This document shows, one piece after another, positions 1 to 10,537 of a stretch of DNA of 64,000 bases. Position 1 is the first letter of the stretch. Each line of letters begins with the position of its first letter. This DNA is from Posidonia oceanica (Eukaryota > Streptophyta > Magnoliopsida > Alismatales > Posidoniaceae): positions 66,902,001-66,966,000 of the forward strand of contig JAZBRS010000074.1 in assembly GCA_037176725.1 (NCBI GenBank), in the 5' to 3' direction. Position numbers and translations under genes: made by a program. Under the pieces are notes generated by a model. That model had not been told where the DNA came from and did no database searches. It was given only the letters and a program-made list of their open reading frames with translations.

Positions 1-65
1 CCAACCTTTGCAGTCGATGGGACCGAAACCTATCCTTTCCGGTCGATAAGTCCGAAACTTATCAT
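1..65. repeat. Representative 65-bp monomer (A half + B half)
   Basis: Half A is bases 12-40 (29 bp, starting ggtcgatggg). Half B starts at base 41 (ggtcgataag) and runs 36 bp into base 76 of the next monomer. The first 23 bases of the halves align with only three consensus differences. Their tails are ctttcc in A and a 13-base tail ending ctttgc in B, so B equals A plus a 7-base insertion (atccaac). The unit is therefore an old tandem duplication of a roughly 29-bp sequence, one copy of which gained 7 bases. One CCGG and two TCGA tetranucleotides occur per monomer. Confidence 0.95.
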
Positions 66-304
66 CCAACCATTGCGGTCGATGCGTCCGAAACCTATCC
101 TTTCCAAACGTTAAGTCCGTAATTTATCATCCAATCTCTGCAGTCGATGGGACCGAAACCTATCCTTTCCGGTCGATAAGTCCGTAACTTTTCATCCAAC
201 CTTTGCAGTCGATGGGACCGAAACCTATCCATTCAGGTCGATAAGTCCGAAACTTATCATCCAACCTTTGCGGTCGTTGGGTCCGAAACCTATCCTTTCC
301 GGTC

Positions 305-323
305 GATAAGTCCGAAACTTATC
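305..323. repeat. B-half dyad (representative)
   Basis: Perfect inverted repeat GATAAGT / ACTTATC, 7-bp arms around the 5-base loop CCGAA (often CCGTA elsewhere). It is present in most B halves across the window. Variants GATTAG, GATCAG and GTTAAG break one pair. It could extrude as a small hairpin or fold in a transcript; function is unknown. Confidence 0.9.
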
Positions 324-340
324 ATCCAACCTTTGCGGTC

Positions 341-359
341 GATAGGTCCGAAACCTATC
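341..359. repeat. A-half dyad (representative)
   Basis: Perfect inverted repeat GATAGGT / ACCTATC around CCGAA. Against the B-half dyad, the fifth pair is G-C instead of A-T, so both arms changed together. The common A variant GATGGGT with ACCTATC keeps all pairs in plus-strand RNA through one G-U wobble; as DNA it is a single mismatch. Confidence 0.88.
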
Positions 360-535
360 CTTTCCGGTCGATAAGTCCGTAACTTATCATCCAACCTTTG
401 CGGTCGATAGGTCCGAAACCTATCCTTTCTGGTCGACATATCCATAACTTATCATCCAACCTTTGCGGTCGATGGGTCCGAAACCTATCCTTTCCGGTCG
501 ATAAGTCCGTAACTTATCATCCAACCTTTGCGGTC

Positions 536-554
536 GATTGGTCCGAAACCAATC
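536..554. repeat. Doubly changed A-half dyad GATTGGT/ACCAATC
   Basis: Here the fourth pair of the A dyad is T-A instead of A-T, with both arms altered and still fully complementary. The same state recurs at about 8344, 25530, 42295 and 60664. Unpaired intermediates (GATTGG with CCTATC, GATAGG with CCAATC) also exist, so pairing is not absolute. Confidence 0.8.
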
Positions 555-910
555 GTTTCAGGTCGATAAGTCCGAAACATAACAACCAACCATTGTGGTT
601 GATAGGTCCGAAACCTATCCTTTCCGGTCGACAATTCCGAAACTTATCATCCAACCTTTGCTGTCGATGGGTCCGAAATCAATCATTTCCGGTCGATAAG
701 TCCGAAACGTATCATACAACCTTTGCGGTCGATAGGTCCGAAACCTATCCGTTCCGGACGATAAGTCCATAACTTATCATCCAACCTTTGCGGTCGATGG
801 GTCCGAAACCTATCCTTTCCGGTCGATAAGTCCGTAATTTATCATCCAACCATTGCGGTCGATGGGTCCGAACACTATCCTTTCCTGTCGATAAGTACGT
901 AACTTATCAT

Positions 911-1370
911 CCAACCTCGGCGGCCAATGAGTTCGAAACCTATCCTCTCCGGTCGATAAGTCCGTAACTTATCATCCAACCTTTGCGGTCGATGGGCCCG
1001 AAACCAACCCTTTCCGGTCGATAAGTCCGAAACTTATCATCGAACCTTTATGGTCGAGGGGTTCAAAACCTATCCTTTCCGGACGATAAGTCCGTAACTT
1101 ATCATCCAACCGTTGCTGTCGATGGGTCCGAAACCAATCCTTTCCAGTCGATAAGTCCGAAACTTTTCATCCAACCGTTGCTGTCGATGGGTCTGAAACC
1201 TATCCTTTTCGGTCGATATGTCTGAAACTTATCGTCCATCCATTGCGGTCGATGGGTCCCTAACCTATCCTTTCCGGTCGATAAGTCCGAAACTTATCAA
1301 ACAACCTTTGCGGTCGATAGGTCCGAAACCTATCCTTTCCCGTCGATAAGTCCGAAACTTATCATCCAAC
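911..1370. repeat. Ordered cassette of variant monomers (representative)
   Basis: A series of distinctive monomers follows in fixed order: ccaatgagttcg, then a cccgaaacc monomer, then tggttcaaaacc type, then two ccgttgctgtcg monomers, then tccattgcgg, then aaacaacc. Similar series, with gains and losses of members, start at 2145, 3797 and 7131 in the same HOR (spacing 19, 25, 50 and 24 monomers to the next HOR copy) and recur in HOR B. This indicates an older, shorter HOR from which A and B grew. Confidence 0.7.
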
Positions 1371-2729
1371 CTTTGCGGTCGATAGGTCCGAAACCTATCC
1401 ATTCCGGTCGATTAGTCCGAAACTTATCATCCAACATTTGCGGTCGATGGGTCCAAAACCAATCCTTTCCGGTCGATAAGTCCGTAACTTATCATCCATC
1501 CTTTGCAGTCGATCGGTCCGAAGCCTATCCATTCCAGTCGTTAAGTCCGAAACTTATCATCCAACCTTTGCGGTCGATGGGTCCGAAACCTATCCTTTCC
1601 GGTCGATAAGTCCGAAACTTATCATCCAACCTTTGCGGTCGATAGGTCTGAAACCTATCCTTTCCGGTCGATTAGTCCGAAACTTATCATCCAACCTTTG
1701 GGTCGATGGGTCCGAAACCTATCCTTTCCGGTCGAAAAGTCCGAAACTTATCATCCAGCCTTTGCGGTCGATAGGTCCGAAACCTATCCTCTCCAGTCGA
1801 TAAGTCCGTAACTTATCATCCAACCTTTGCGGTCGATTGGTCCGAAACCTATCCATTCCGGTCGATAAGTCCGTAACTTATCATCCAACCAATGCGGTCG
1901 ATGGGTCCGAAGCCTATCCTTTCTGGTCATTAAGTCCGTAACTTATCATCCAACCTCTGCGGTCGATGGGACCGAAGCCTATCCTTTCCGGTCGATAAGT
2001 CCGTAACTTATCATCCAACCTTTGCGATCGATGCGTCCGAAACCTATCCTTTCCGGTCGATAAGTCTGTAATTTATCATCCAACCATTGCGGTCGATGGG
2101 TCCGAAAACTATCGTTTCTGGTCGATAAGTCCGTAACTTATCATCCAACCTCTGCGGTCAATGAGTTCGAAACCTATCCTTTCCGGTCGATAAGTCCATA
2201 ACTTATCATCCAAGCTTTGCGGTCGACGGGTCCGAAACCCACACTTTCCGGTCGATAAGTCCGAAACTTATCATCCAACCTTTACGGTCGATGGGTTCAA
2301 AACCTATCCTTTCCGGTCGATAAGTCCGTAACTTATCATCCAACCGTTGCTGTCGATGGGTCCGAAACCTATCCTTTCCAGTCGATAAGTCCAAAACTTA
2401 TCATCCAACCATTGCTGTCGATGGGTCCGAAACCTATCCTTTTCAGTCGATAAGTCGGAAACTTATCATCCAACCTTTGTGGTCGATAGGTCCGAAACCT
2501 ATCCTTTCCGGTCGATAAGTCTGAAACTTATCATCCATCCATTGCGGTCGATGGGTACGAAACCTATCCCTTCCGGTCGATAAGTCCGAAACTTATCATA
2601 CAACCTTTGCGGTCGATAGGTCCGAAACCTATCCGTTCCGGTCGATAAGTCCGTAACTTATCATCCAACCTTTGCGGTCGATGGGTCCGAAACCAATCCT
2701 TTCCGGTCGTTATGTCCGAAACTTATCAT

Positions 2730-2823
2730 CCAAACTTTGCGGTCGATAGGTCCGAAACCAATCCATTCCGGTCGATAGGTCCGAAACATATCCTTTCCGG
2801 TCGATTAGTACGGAACTTATCAT
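2730..2823. repeat. A-A-B trimer, class i (31 loci in the window)
   Basis: A 94-bp variant with two successive A halves before B, usually with gattagtacgg in the B half and followed by a 64-bp monomer (cctatgggtcgatgg). Loci start at 2730, 4187, 5349, 7716, 10538, 11995, 13157, 14614, 15776, 17233, 18395, 19852, 21014, 24225, 24578, 25516, 25934, 26872, 31122, 38215, 39868, 40286, 41928, 42346, 47565, 49218, 49636, 56730, 58383, 60035 and 62922. Loci with their downstream monomers form near-identical dispersed blocks of about 250 bp. Confidence 0.92.
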
Positions 2824-4839
2824 CCAACCTATGGGTCGATGGATCTGAAACCTATCCTTTCTGGTCGATCAGTCCAAAACTTATCATCCAACCTTTGCAG
2901 TCGATAGGTCCGAAACCTATCCTCTCCAGTCGATAAGTCCGTAACTTATCTTCCAACCTTTGCGGTCGATGGGTCCGAAACCTATCCTTTCCGGTCGATA
3001 AGTCCGTAACATATCATCCAACCTTTGCAGTCGATGGGACCGAAATCTATCCTTTCCGGTCGATAAGTCCGAAACTTATCATCCAACCTTTGCGGTCGAT
3101 GGGTCCGAAACCTATCCTTTCCGGTTGATAAGTCCGAAACTTATCATCCAACCTTTGCGGTCGATAGGTCCGAAACTGATCCATTCCAGTCGTTAAGTAC
3201 GAAACTTATCATCCAACCTTTGCGGTCGATGGGTCCGAAACCTATCCTTTCCGGTCGATAAGTCCGAAACTTATCATCCAACCTTTGCTGTCGATAGGTC
3301 TGAAAACTATCCTTTCCGGTCGATTAGTCCGAAACTTATCATCCAACCTTTGGGTCAATGGGTCCGAAACCTATCCTTTCCGGTCGATAAGTCCGAAACT
3401 TATCATCCAGCCTTTGCGGTCGATAGGTCGGAAACCAATCCTCTCCGGTCGATAAGTCCGTAACTTATAATCCAACCTTTGCGGACGATGGGTCCGAAAC
3501 CTATCCGTTCCGGTCGATAAGTCCGTAACTTATCATCCAACCAATGCGGTCGATGGGTCCGAAGCCTATCCTTTCTGGTCGATAAGTCCGTAACTTATCA
3601 TCAAACCTCTGCGGTCGATGGGACCGAAACCTATCCTTTCCGGTCGATAAGTCCGTAACTTATCATCCAACCATTGCGATCGATGGGTCCAAAACCTATC
3701 CTTTCCGGTCGATAAGTCCGTAATTTATCATCCAACCTTTGCGGTCGATGGGTCCGAAACCTATCCTTTCCGGTCGATAAGTCCGTAACTTATCATCCAT
3801 CCTCTGCGGTCAATGAGTTCGAAACCTATCCTTTCCGGTCGATAAGTCCGTAACTTATCATCCAACCTTTGCGGTCGATGGGTCCGAAACCTATCCTTTT
3901 CGGTCGATAAGTCCGAAACTTATCATCCAACCTTTGTGGTCGATAGGTCCGAAACCTATCCTTTCTGGTCGATAAGTCTGAAACTTATCATCCATCCATT
4001 GTGGTCGATGGGTCCGAAACCTATCCTTTCCGGTCGATAAGTCCGAAACTTATCATACAACCTTCGCGGTCGATAGTTCCGAAACTTATCCTTTCCAGTC
4101 GATAAGTCCGTAATTTATCATCCAACCTTTGCGGTCGATGGGTCCGAAACCAAACCTTTCCGGTCGTTATGTCCGAAACTTATCATCCAACCTTTGCGGT
4201 CGATAGGTGCGAAAACTATACATTCCGGTCGATAGGTCCTAAACCATTCCTTTCCGGTCGATTAGTACGGAACTTATCATCCAACCTATGGGTCGATGGA
4301 TCTGAAACCTATCCTTTCCGGTCGATCAGTCCGAAACTTATCATCCAACCTTTGCAGTCGATAGGTCCGAAACCAATCCTCTCCCCTCGATAAGTCCGTA
4401 ACTTATCTTCCAACCTTTGCGGTCGATGGGTCCGAAACATATCCTTTCCGGTCGATAAGTCCGTAACTTATCATCCAACCTTTGCAATCGATGGGACCGA
4501 AACCTATCCTTTCCGGTCGATCAGTCCGAAACTTATCATCCAACCTTTGCTGTCGATAGGTCCGAAACCAATCCTCTCCCCTCGATAAGTCCGTAACTTA
4601 TCTTCCAACCTTTGCGGTCGATGGGTCCGAAACATATCCTTTCCGGTCGATAAGTCCGTAACTTATCATCCAACCTTTGCAATCGATGGGACCGAAACCT
4701 ATCCTTTCCGGTCGATAAGTCCGAAACTTATCATCCAACCTTTGCGGTCGATGGGTCCGAAACCTATCCTTTCCGGTCGATAAGTCCGAAAATTATCATC
4801 CAACCTTTGCGGTCGATAGGTCCGAAACCTATCCTTTCC

Positions 4840-4868
4840 GGTCGTTATGTCCGAAACCATTCCTTTCC
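4840..4868. repeat. Extra 29-bp A half-unit, class ii (5 loci)
   Basis: An inserted half-unit reading ggtcgttatgtccgaaacc and ending ttcc lies between a normal A half and a normal B half. Its gttatg resembles a B-half variant, so it may be a hybrid half. It recurs at 12648, 15267, 17886 and 20505, once per 2,619-bp unit. Confidence 0.9.
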
Positions 4869-7800
4869 GGTCGATAAGTCCGTAATTTATCATCCAACCA
4901 ATGCGGTCGACGGGTCCGAAGCCTATCCTTTCTGGTCGATAAGTCCGTAACTTATCATCCAACCTCTGCGGTCGATGGGACCGAAACCTATCCTTTCCGG
5001 TCGATAAGTCCGTAACTTATCATCCAACCTTTGCGATCGATGGGTCCAAAACCTATCCTTTCCGGTCGATAAGTCCGAAATTTATCATCCAACCTTTGCG
5101 GTCGATGGGTCCGAAACCAATCCTTTCCGGTCGATAAGTCTGAAACTTATCATCCATCCATTGCGGTCGAAGGGTCCGAATCCTATCCTTTCCGGTCGAT
5201 AAGTCCGAAACTTTTCACACAACCATCGCGGTCGTTAGGTCCGAAACCTATCCTTTCCGGTCGATAAGTCCGTAATTTGTCATCCAACCTTTGCGGTCGA
5301 TGGGTACGAAACCAATCCTTTCAGGTCGTTTTGTCCGAAACTTATCATCCAACTTTTGCGGTCGATAGGTCCGAAACCTATCCATTCCGGTCGATAGGTC
5401 CGAAACCTATCCGTTCCGGTCGATTAGTACGGAACTTATCATCCAACCTATGGGTCGATGGATCTGAAACCTATCCTTTCCGGTCGATCAGTCCGAAACT
5501 TATCATCCAACCTTTGCAGTCGATTGGTCCGAAACCTATCCCCTCCGGTCGATAAGTCCGTAACTTATCTTCCAACCGTTGCGGTCGATGGGTCCCAAAC
5601 CTATCCTTTCCGGTCGATAAGTACGTAACTTATCATCCAACCTTTGCAGTCGTTGGGACCGAAACCTATCCTTTCCGGTCGATAAGTCCGAAACTAATCA
5701 TCCAACCTTTGCGGTTGATGGGTCCGAAACCTATCCTATCCGGTCGATAAGTCCGAAACTTATCATCCAACCTTTGCGGTCGATAGGTCCGAAACCTAGC
5801 CATTCTGGTCGATAAGTCCGTAACTTATCATCCAACCTTCGCGGTCGATGGGTCCGAAACCCACCCTTTCCGGTCGATAAGTCCGAAACTTATCATCGAA
5901 CCTTTACGGTCGATGGGTTCAAAACCTATCCTTTCCGGACGATAAGTCCGTAACTTATCATCCAACTGTTGCTGTCGATGGGTCCGAAACCTATCCTTTC
6001 CAGTTGATAAGTCCGAAACTTATCATCCAACCGTTGCTGTCGATGGGTCAGAAACCTATCCTTTTCGGTCGATAAGTCCGAAACTTATCATCCAACCTTT
6101 GTGGTCGATAGGTCCGAAACCTATCCTTTCCGGTTGATAAGTCTGAAACTTATCGTCCATCCATTGCTGTCGATGGGTCCGAAACCTATCCTTTTCGGCT
6201 GATAAGTCCGAAACTTATCAAACCACCTTCGCGGTCGATAGGTCCGAAACCTATCCTTTCCGGTCGATAAGTCCATAACTTATCATGCAACCTTTGCGGT
6301 CGATGGGTCCGAAACCAACCCTCTCCGGTCGTTAAGTCCGAAACTTATCATCCAACCTTTGCGGTCGATAGGTCCGAAACCTATCCATTGCGGTCGATTA
6401 GTCCAAAACTTATCATCCAACATTTGCGGTCGATGGGTCCAAAACCAATCCTTTCCGGTCGATAAGTCCGTAACTTCTTATCCATCCTTTGCAGTCGATA
6501 GGTCCGAAACCTATCCATTCCAGTCGTTAAGTCCGAAACTTATCATCCAACCTTTGCGGTCGATGGGTCCGAAACCTATCCTTTCTGGTCGATAAGTCCG
6601 AAACTTATCACCCAACCTTTGCGGTCGATAGGTCTGAAACCTATCCTTTCCGGTCGATTAGTCCGAAACTTATCATCCAACCTTTGGGTCGATGGGCCCG
6701 AAACCTATCCTTTCCGGTCGATATGTCCGAAACTTACCATCCAGCCTTTGCGGTCGATAGGTCCGAAACCAATCCTCTCCGGTCGATAAGTCCGTAACTT
6801 ATCATCCAACCTTTGCGGTCGATGGGTCTGAAACCTATCCGTTCCGGTCGATAAGTCCGTAACTTATCATCCAACCAATGCGGTCGATGGGTCCGAAGCC
6901 TATCCTTTCTGGTCGATAAGTCCGTAACTTATCATCCAACCACTGCGGTCGATGGGACCGAAACCAATCCTTTCCGGTCGATAAGTCCGTAACTTATCAT
7001 CCAACCTAAGCGGTCGATGGGTCCGAAACCTATCCTTTCCGGTCGATAAGTCCGTAATTTATCATCCAACCATTGCGGTCGATGGGTCCGAAAACTATCC
7101 TTTCCGGTCGATAAGTCCGTAACTTATCATCCAACCTCTGCGGTCAATGAGTTCGAAACCTATCCTTTCCGGTCGATAAGTCCGTAACTTATCATCCAAC
7201 CTTTGCGGTCGATGGGTCCGAAACCCACCCTTTCCGGTCGATAAGTCCGAAACTTATCATCCAACCTTTACGGTCGATGGGTTCAAAACCTATCCATTCC
7301 GGTCGATAAGTCCGTAACTTTTCATCCAACCGTTGCTGTCGATGGGTCCGAAACCTATCCTTTCCTGTCGATAGGTCCGAAACTTATCATCCAACCGTTG
7401 CTGTCGATGGGTCCGAAACCTATCCTTTTCGGTCGATAAGTCTGAAACTTATCATCCAACCTTTCTGGTCGATAGGTCCGAAACCTATCCTTTCCGGTCG
7501 ATAAGTCTGAAACTTATCATCCATCCCTTGCGGTCGATGGGTCCGAAACCTATCCTTTCCGGTCGATAAGTCCGAAACTTATCATACAACCTTCGCGGTC
7601 GATAGGTCCGAAACATATCCTTTCCGGTCGATAAGTTCGTAACTTATCATCCAACCTTTGCAGTCGATGGGTCTGAAACCAATCCTTTCCGGTCGTTATG
7701 TCCGAAACTTATCATCCAACCTTTGCGGTCGATAGGTCCGAAAACTATCCATTTCGGTCGATAGGTCCGAAACCATTCCTTTCCGGTCGATTGGTACGGA

Positions 7801-8198
7801 ACTTATCATCCAACCTATGGGTCGATGGATCTGAAACCTATCCTTTCCGGTCGATCTGTCCGAAACTTATCATCCAACCTTTGCAGTCGATAGGTCCGAA
7901 ACCTATCCTCTCCCCTCGATAAGTCCGTAACTTATCTTCCAACCTTTGCGGTCGATGGGTCCGAAACCGATCCTTTCCGGTCGATAAGTCCGTAACTTAT
8001 CATCCAACCTTTGCAGTCGATGGGACCGAAACCTATCCTTTCTGGTCGATAAGTCCGAAACTTATCATCCAACCTTTGCGGTCGATGGGTCCGAAACCTA
8101 TCCTTTCCGGTCGATAAGTCCGAAACTTATCATCCAACCTTTGCGGTCGATAGGTCCGAAACCTATCCTTTCCGGTCGATAAGTCCGTAACTTATCAT

Positions 8199-10537
8199 CC
8201 AACCTTTGCGGTCGATAGGTCCGAAACCTATCCTTTCTGGTCGACATATCCATAACTTATCATCCAACCATTGCGGTCGATGGGTCCGAAACCTATCCTT
8301 TCCGGTCGATAAGTCCGTAACTTATCATCCAACCTTTGCGGTCGATTGGTCCGAAACCAATCGTTTCAGGTCGATAAGTCCGAAACATAACAACCAACCA
8401 TTGTGGTTGATAGGTCCGAAACCTATCCTTTCCGGTCGACAATTCCGAAACTTATCATCCAACCTTTGCTGTCGATGGGTCCGAAATCAATCATTTCCGG
8501 TCGATAAGTCCGAAACGTATCATACAACCTTTGCGGTCGATAGGTCCGAAACCTATCCGTTCCGGACGATAAGTCCATAACTTATCATCCAACCTTTGCG
8601 GTCGATGGGTCCGAAACCTATCCTTTCCGGTCGATAAGTCCGTAATTTATCATCCAACCATTGCGGTCGATGGGTCCGAACACTATCCTTTCCGGTCGAT
8701 AAGTACGTAACTTATCATCCAACCTCAGCGGCCAATGAGTTCGAAACCTATCCTCTCCGGTCGATAAGTCCGTAACTTATCATCCAACCTTTGCGGTCGA
8801 TGGGCCCGAAACCAACCCTTTCCGGTCGATAAGTCCGAAACTTATCATCGAACCTTTATGGTCGATGGGTTCAAAACCTATCCTTTCCGGACGATGAGTC
8901 CGTAACTTATCATCCAACCGTTGCTGTCGAAGGGTCCGAAACCAATCCTTTCCAGTCGATAAGTCCGAAACTTTTCATCCAACCGTTGCTGTCGATGGGT
9001 CTGAAACCTATCCTTTTCGGTCGATATGTCTGAAACTTATCGTCCATCCATTGCGGTCGATGGGTCCCTAACCTATCCTTTCCGGTCGATAAGTCCGAAA
9101 CTTATCAAACAACCTTTGCGGTCGATAGGTCCGAAACCTATCCTTTCTCGTCGATAAGTCCGAAACTTATCATCCAACCTTTGCGGTCGATAGGTCCGAA
9201 ACCTATCCATTCCGGTCGATTAGTCCGAAACTTATCATCCAACATTTGCGGTCGATGGGTCCAAAACCAATCCATTCCGGTCGATAAGTCCGTAACTTAT
9301 CATCCATCCTTTGCAGTCGATCGGTCCGAAACCTATCCATTCCAGTCGTTAAGTCCGAAACTTATCATCCAACCTTTGCGGTCGATGGGTCCGAAACCTA
9401 TCCTTTCCGGTCGATAAGTCCGAAACTTATCATCCAACCTTTGCGGTCGATAGGTCTGAAACCTATCCTTTCCGGTCGATTAGTCCGAAACTTATCATCC
9501 AACCTTTGGGTCGATGGGTCCGAAACCTATCCTTTCCGGTCGAAAAGTCCGAAACTTATCATCCAGCCTTTGCGGTCGATAGGTCCGAAACCTATCCTCT
9601 CCAGTCGATAAGTCCGTAACTTATCATCCAACCTTTTCGGTCGATGGGTCCGAAACCTATCCATTCCGGTCGATAAGTCCGTAACTTATCATCCAACCAA
9701 TGCGGTCGATGGGTCCGAAGCCTATCTTTTCTGGTCATTAAGTCCGTAACTTATCATCCAACCTCAGCGGTCGATGGGACCGAAGCCTATCCTTTCCGGT
9801 CGATAAGTCCGTAACTTATCATCCAACCTTTGCGATCGATGGGTCCGAAACCTATCCTTTCCGGTCGATAAGTCCGTAATTTATCATCCAACCATTGCGA
9901 TCGATGGGTCCGAAAACTATCCTTTCTGGTCGATAAGTCCGTAACTTATCATCCAACCTCTGCGGTCAATGAGTTCGAAACCTATCCTTTCCGGTCGATA
10001 AGTCCGTAACTTATCATCCAAGCTTTGCGGTCGACGGGTCCGAAACCCACACTTTCCGGTCGATAAGTCCGAAACTTATCATCCAACGTTTACGGTCGAT
10101 GGGTTCAAAACCTATCCTTTCCGGTCGATAAGTCCGTAACTTATCATCCAACCGTTGCTGTCGATGGGTCCGAAACCTATCCTTTCCAGTCGATAAGTCC
10201 AAAACTTATCATCCAACCATTGCTATCGATGGGTCCGAAACCTATCCTTTTCAGTCGATAAGTCGGAAACTTATCATCCAACCTTTGTGGTCGATAGGTC
10301 CGAAACCTATCCTTTCCGGTCGATAAGTCTGAAACTTATCATCCATCCATTGCGGTCGATGGGTACGAAACCTATCCCTTCCGGTCGATAAGTCCGAAAC
10401 TTATCATACAACCTTTGCGGTCGATAGGTCCGAAACCTATCCGTTCCGGTCGATAAGTCCGTAACTTATCATCCAACCTTTGCGGTCGATGGGTCCGAAA
10501 CCAATCCTTTCCGGTCGTTATGTCCGAAACTTATCAT
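8199..10537. repeat. HOR A copy 2, left arm
   Basis: Collinear with 391-2729 at a constant offset of 7,808. It keeps the same one-base-short monomers and the same variant B halves. It ends at the trimer locus where the 2,619-bp amplification begins. Confidence 0.9.

Larger units (their letters stand above)
1..390. repeat. Left edge: six monomers with HOR B signature
   Basis: Monomers 2 and 3 (66-195) carry the pair ttccaaacgttaagtccg followed by ccaatctctgc. The only other places with this pair are inside HOR B, near 39255, 41315, 48605 and 57775. The edge therefore looks like the end of HOR B-type DNA passing into HOR A. The exact crossover within 196-390 cannot be fixed by eye. Confidence 0.65.
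2730..5348. repeat. Single copy of the 2,619-bp sub-unit inside HOR A copy 1
   Basis: This stretch is the single-copy equivalent of the segment amplified four times at 10538-21013. Both ends sit at near-identical 94-bp A-A-B trimer loci (2730 and 5349), giving the homology needed for unequal exchange. It resolves as 39 monomers + 3 half-units - 3 bases. Confidence 0.88.
391..8198. repeat. HOR A copy 1 (7,808 bp)
   Basis: Many private variants recur exactly 7,808 bases downstream (398 to 8206, 1373 to 9181, 2206 to 10014, 4169 to 11977, 5277 to 13085). Length resolves as 118 monomers + 5 extra 29-bp half-units - 7 one-base deletions. The chosen start is a marker monomer whose B half reads ggtcgacatatccataac; the phase is arbitrary. 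Sequence agreement with copy 2 is very high by eye, with only scattered substitutions. Confidence 0.92.

Noticed and set aside
305..323. Intrinsic terminators or regulatory hairpins
   Set aside because: The dyads are part of the monomer, occur twice in each unit, have short AT-rich stems without a following T run, and flank no gene.
398..772. Open frame of 124 codons, nearly repeated at 8206-8580, and dozens of others of 61-109 codons on both strands
   Set aside because: They are made by the repeat. Since 65 is 2 modulo 3, each frame returns every 195 bp, and plus-strand frames end at cga-taa in a B half. Longer frames appear only where that half reads gattag, gatcag, gttaag or gacata. Many lack ATG, both strands give them equally, and I see no conserved start context or protein family.
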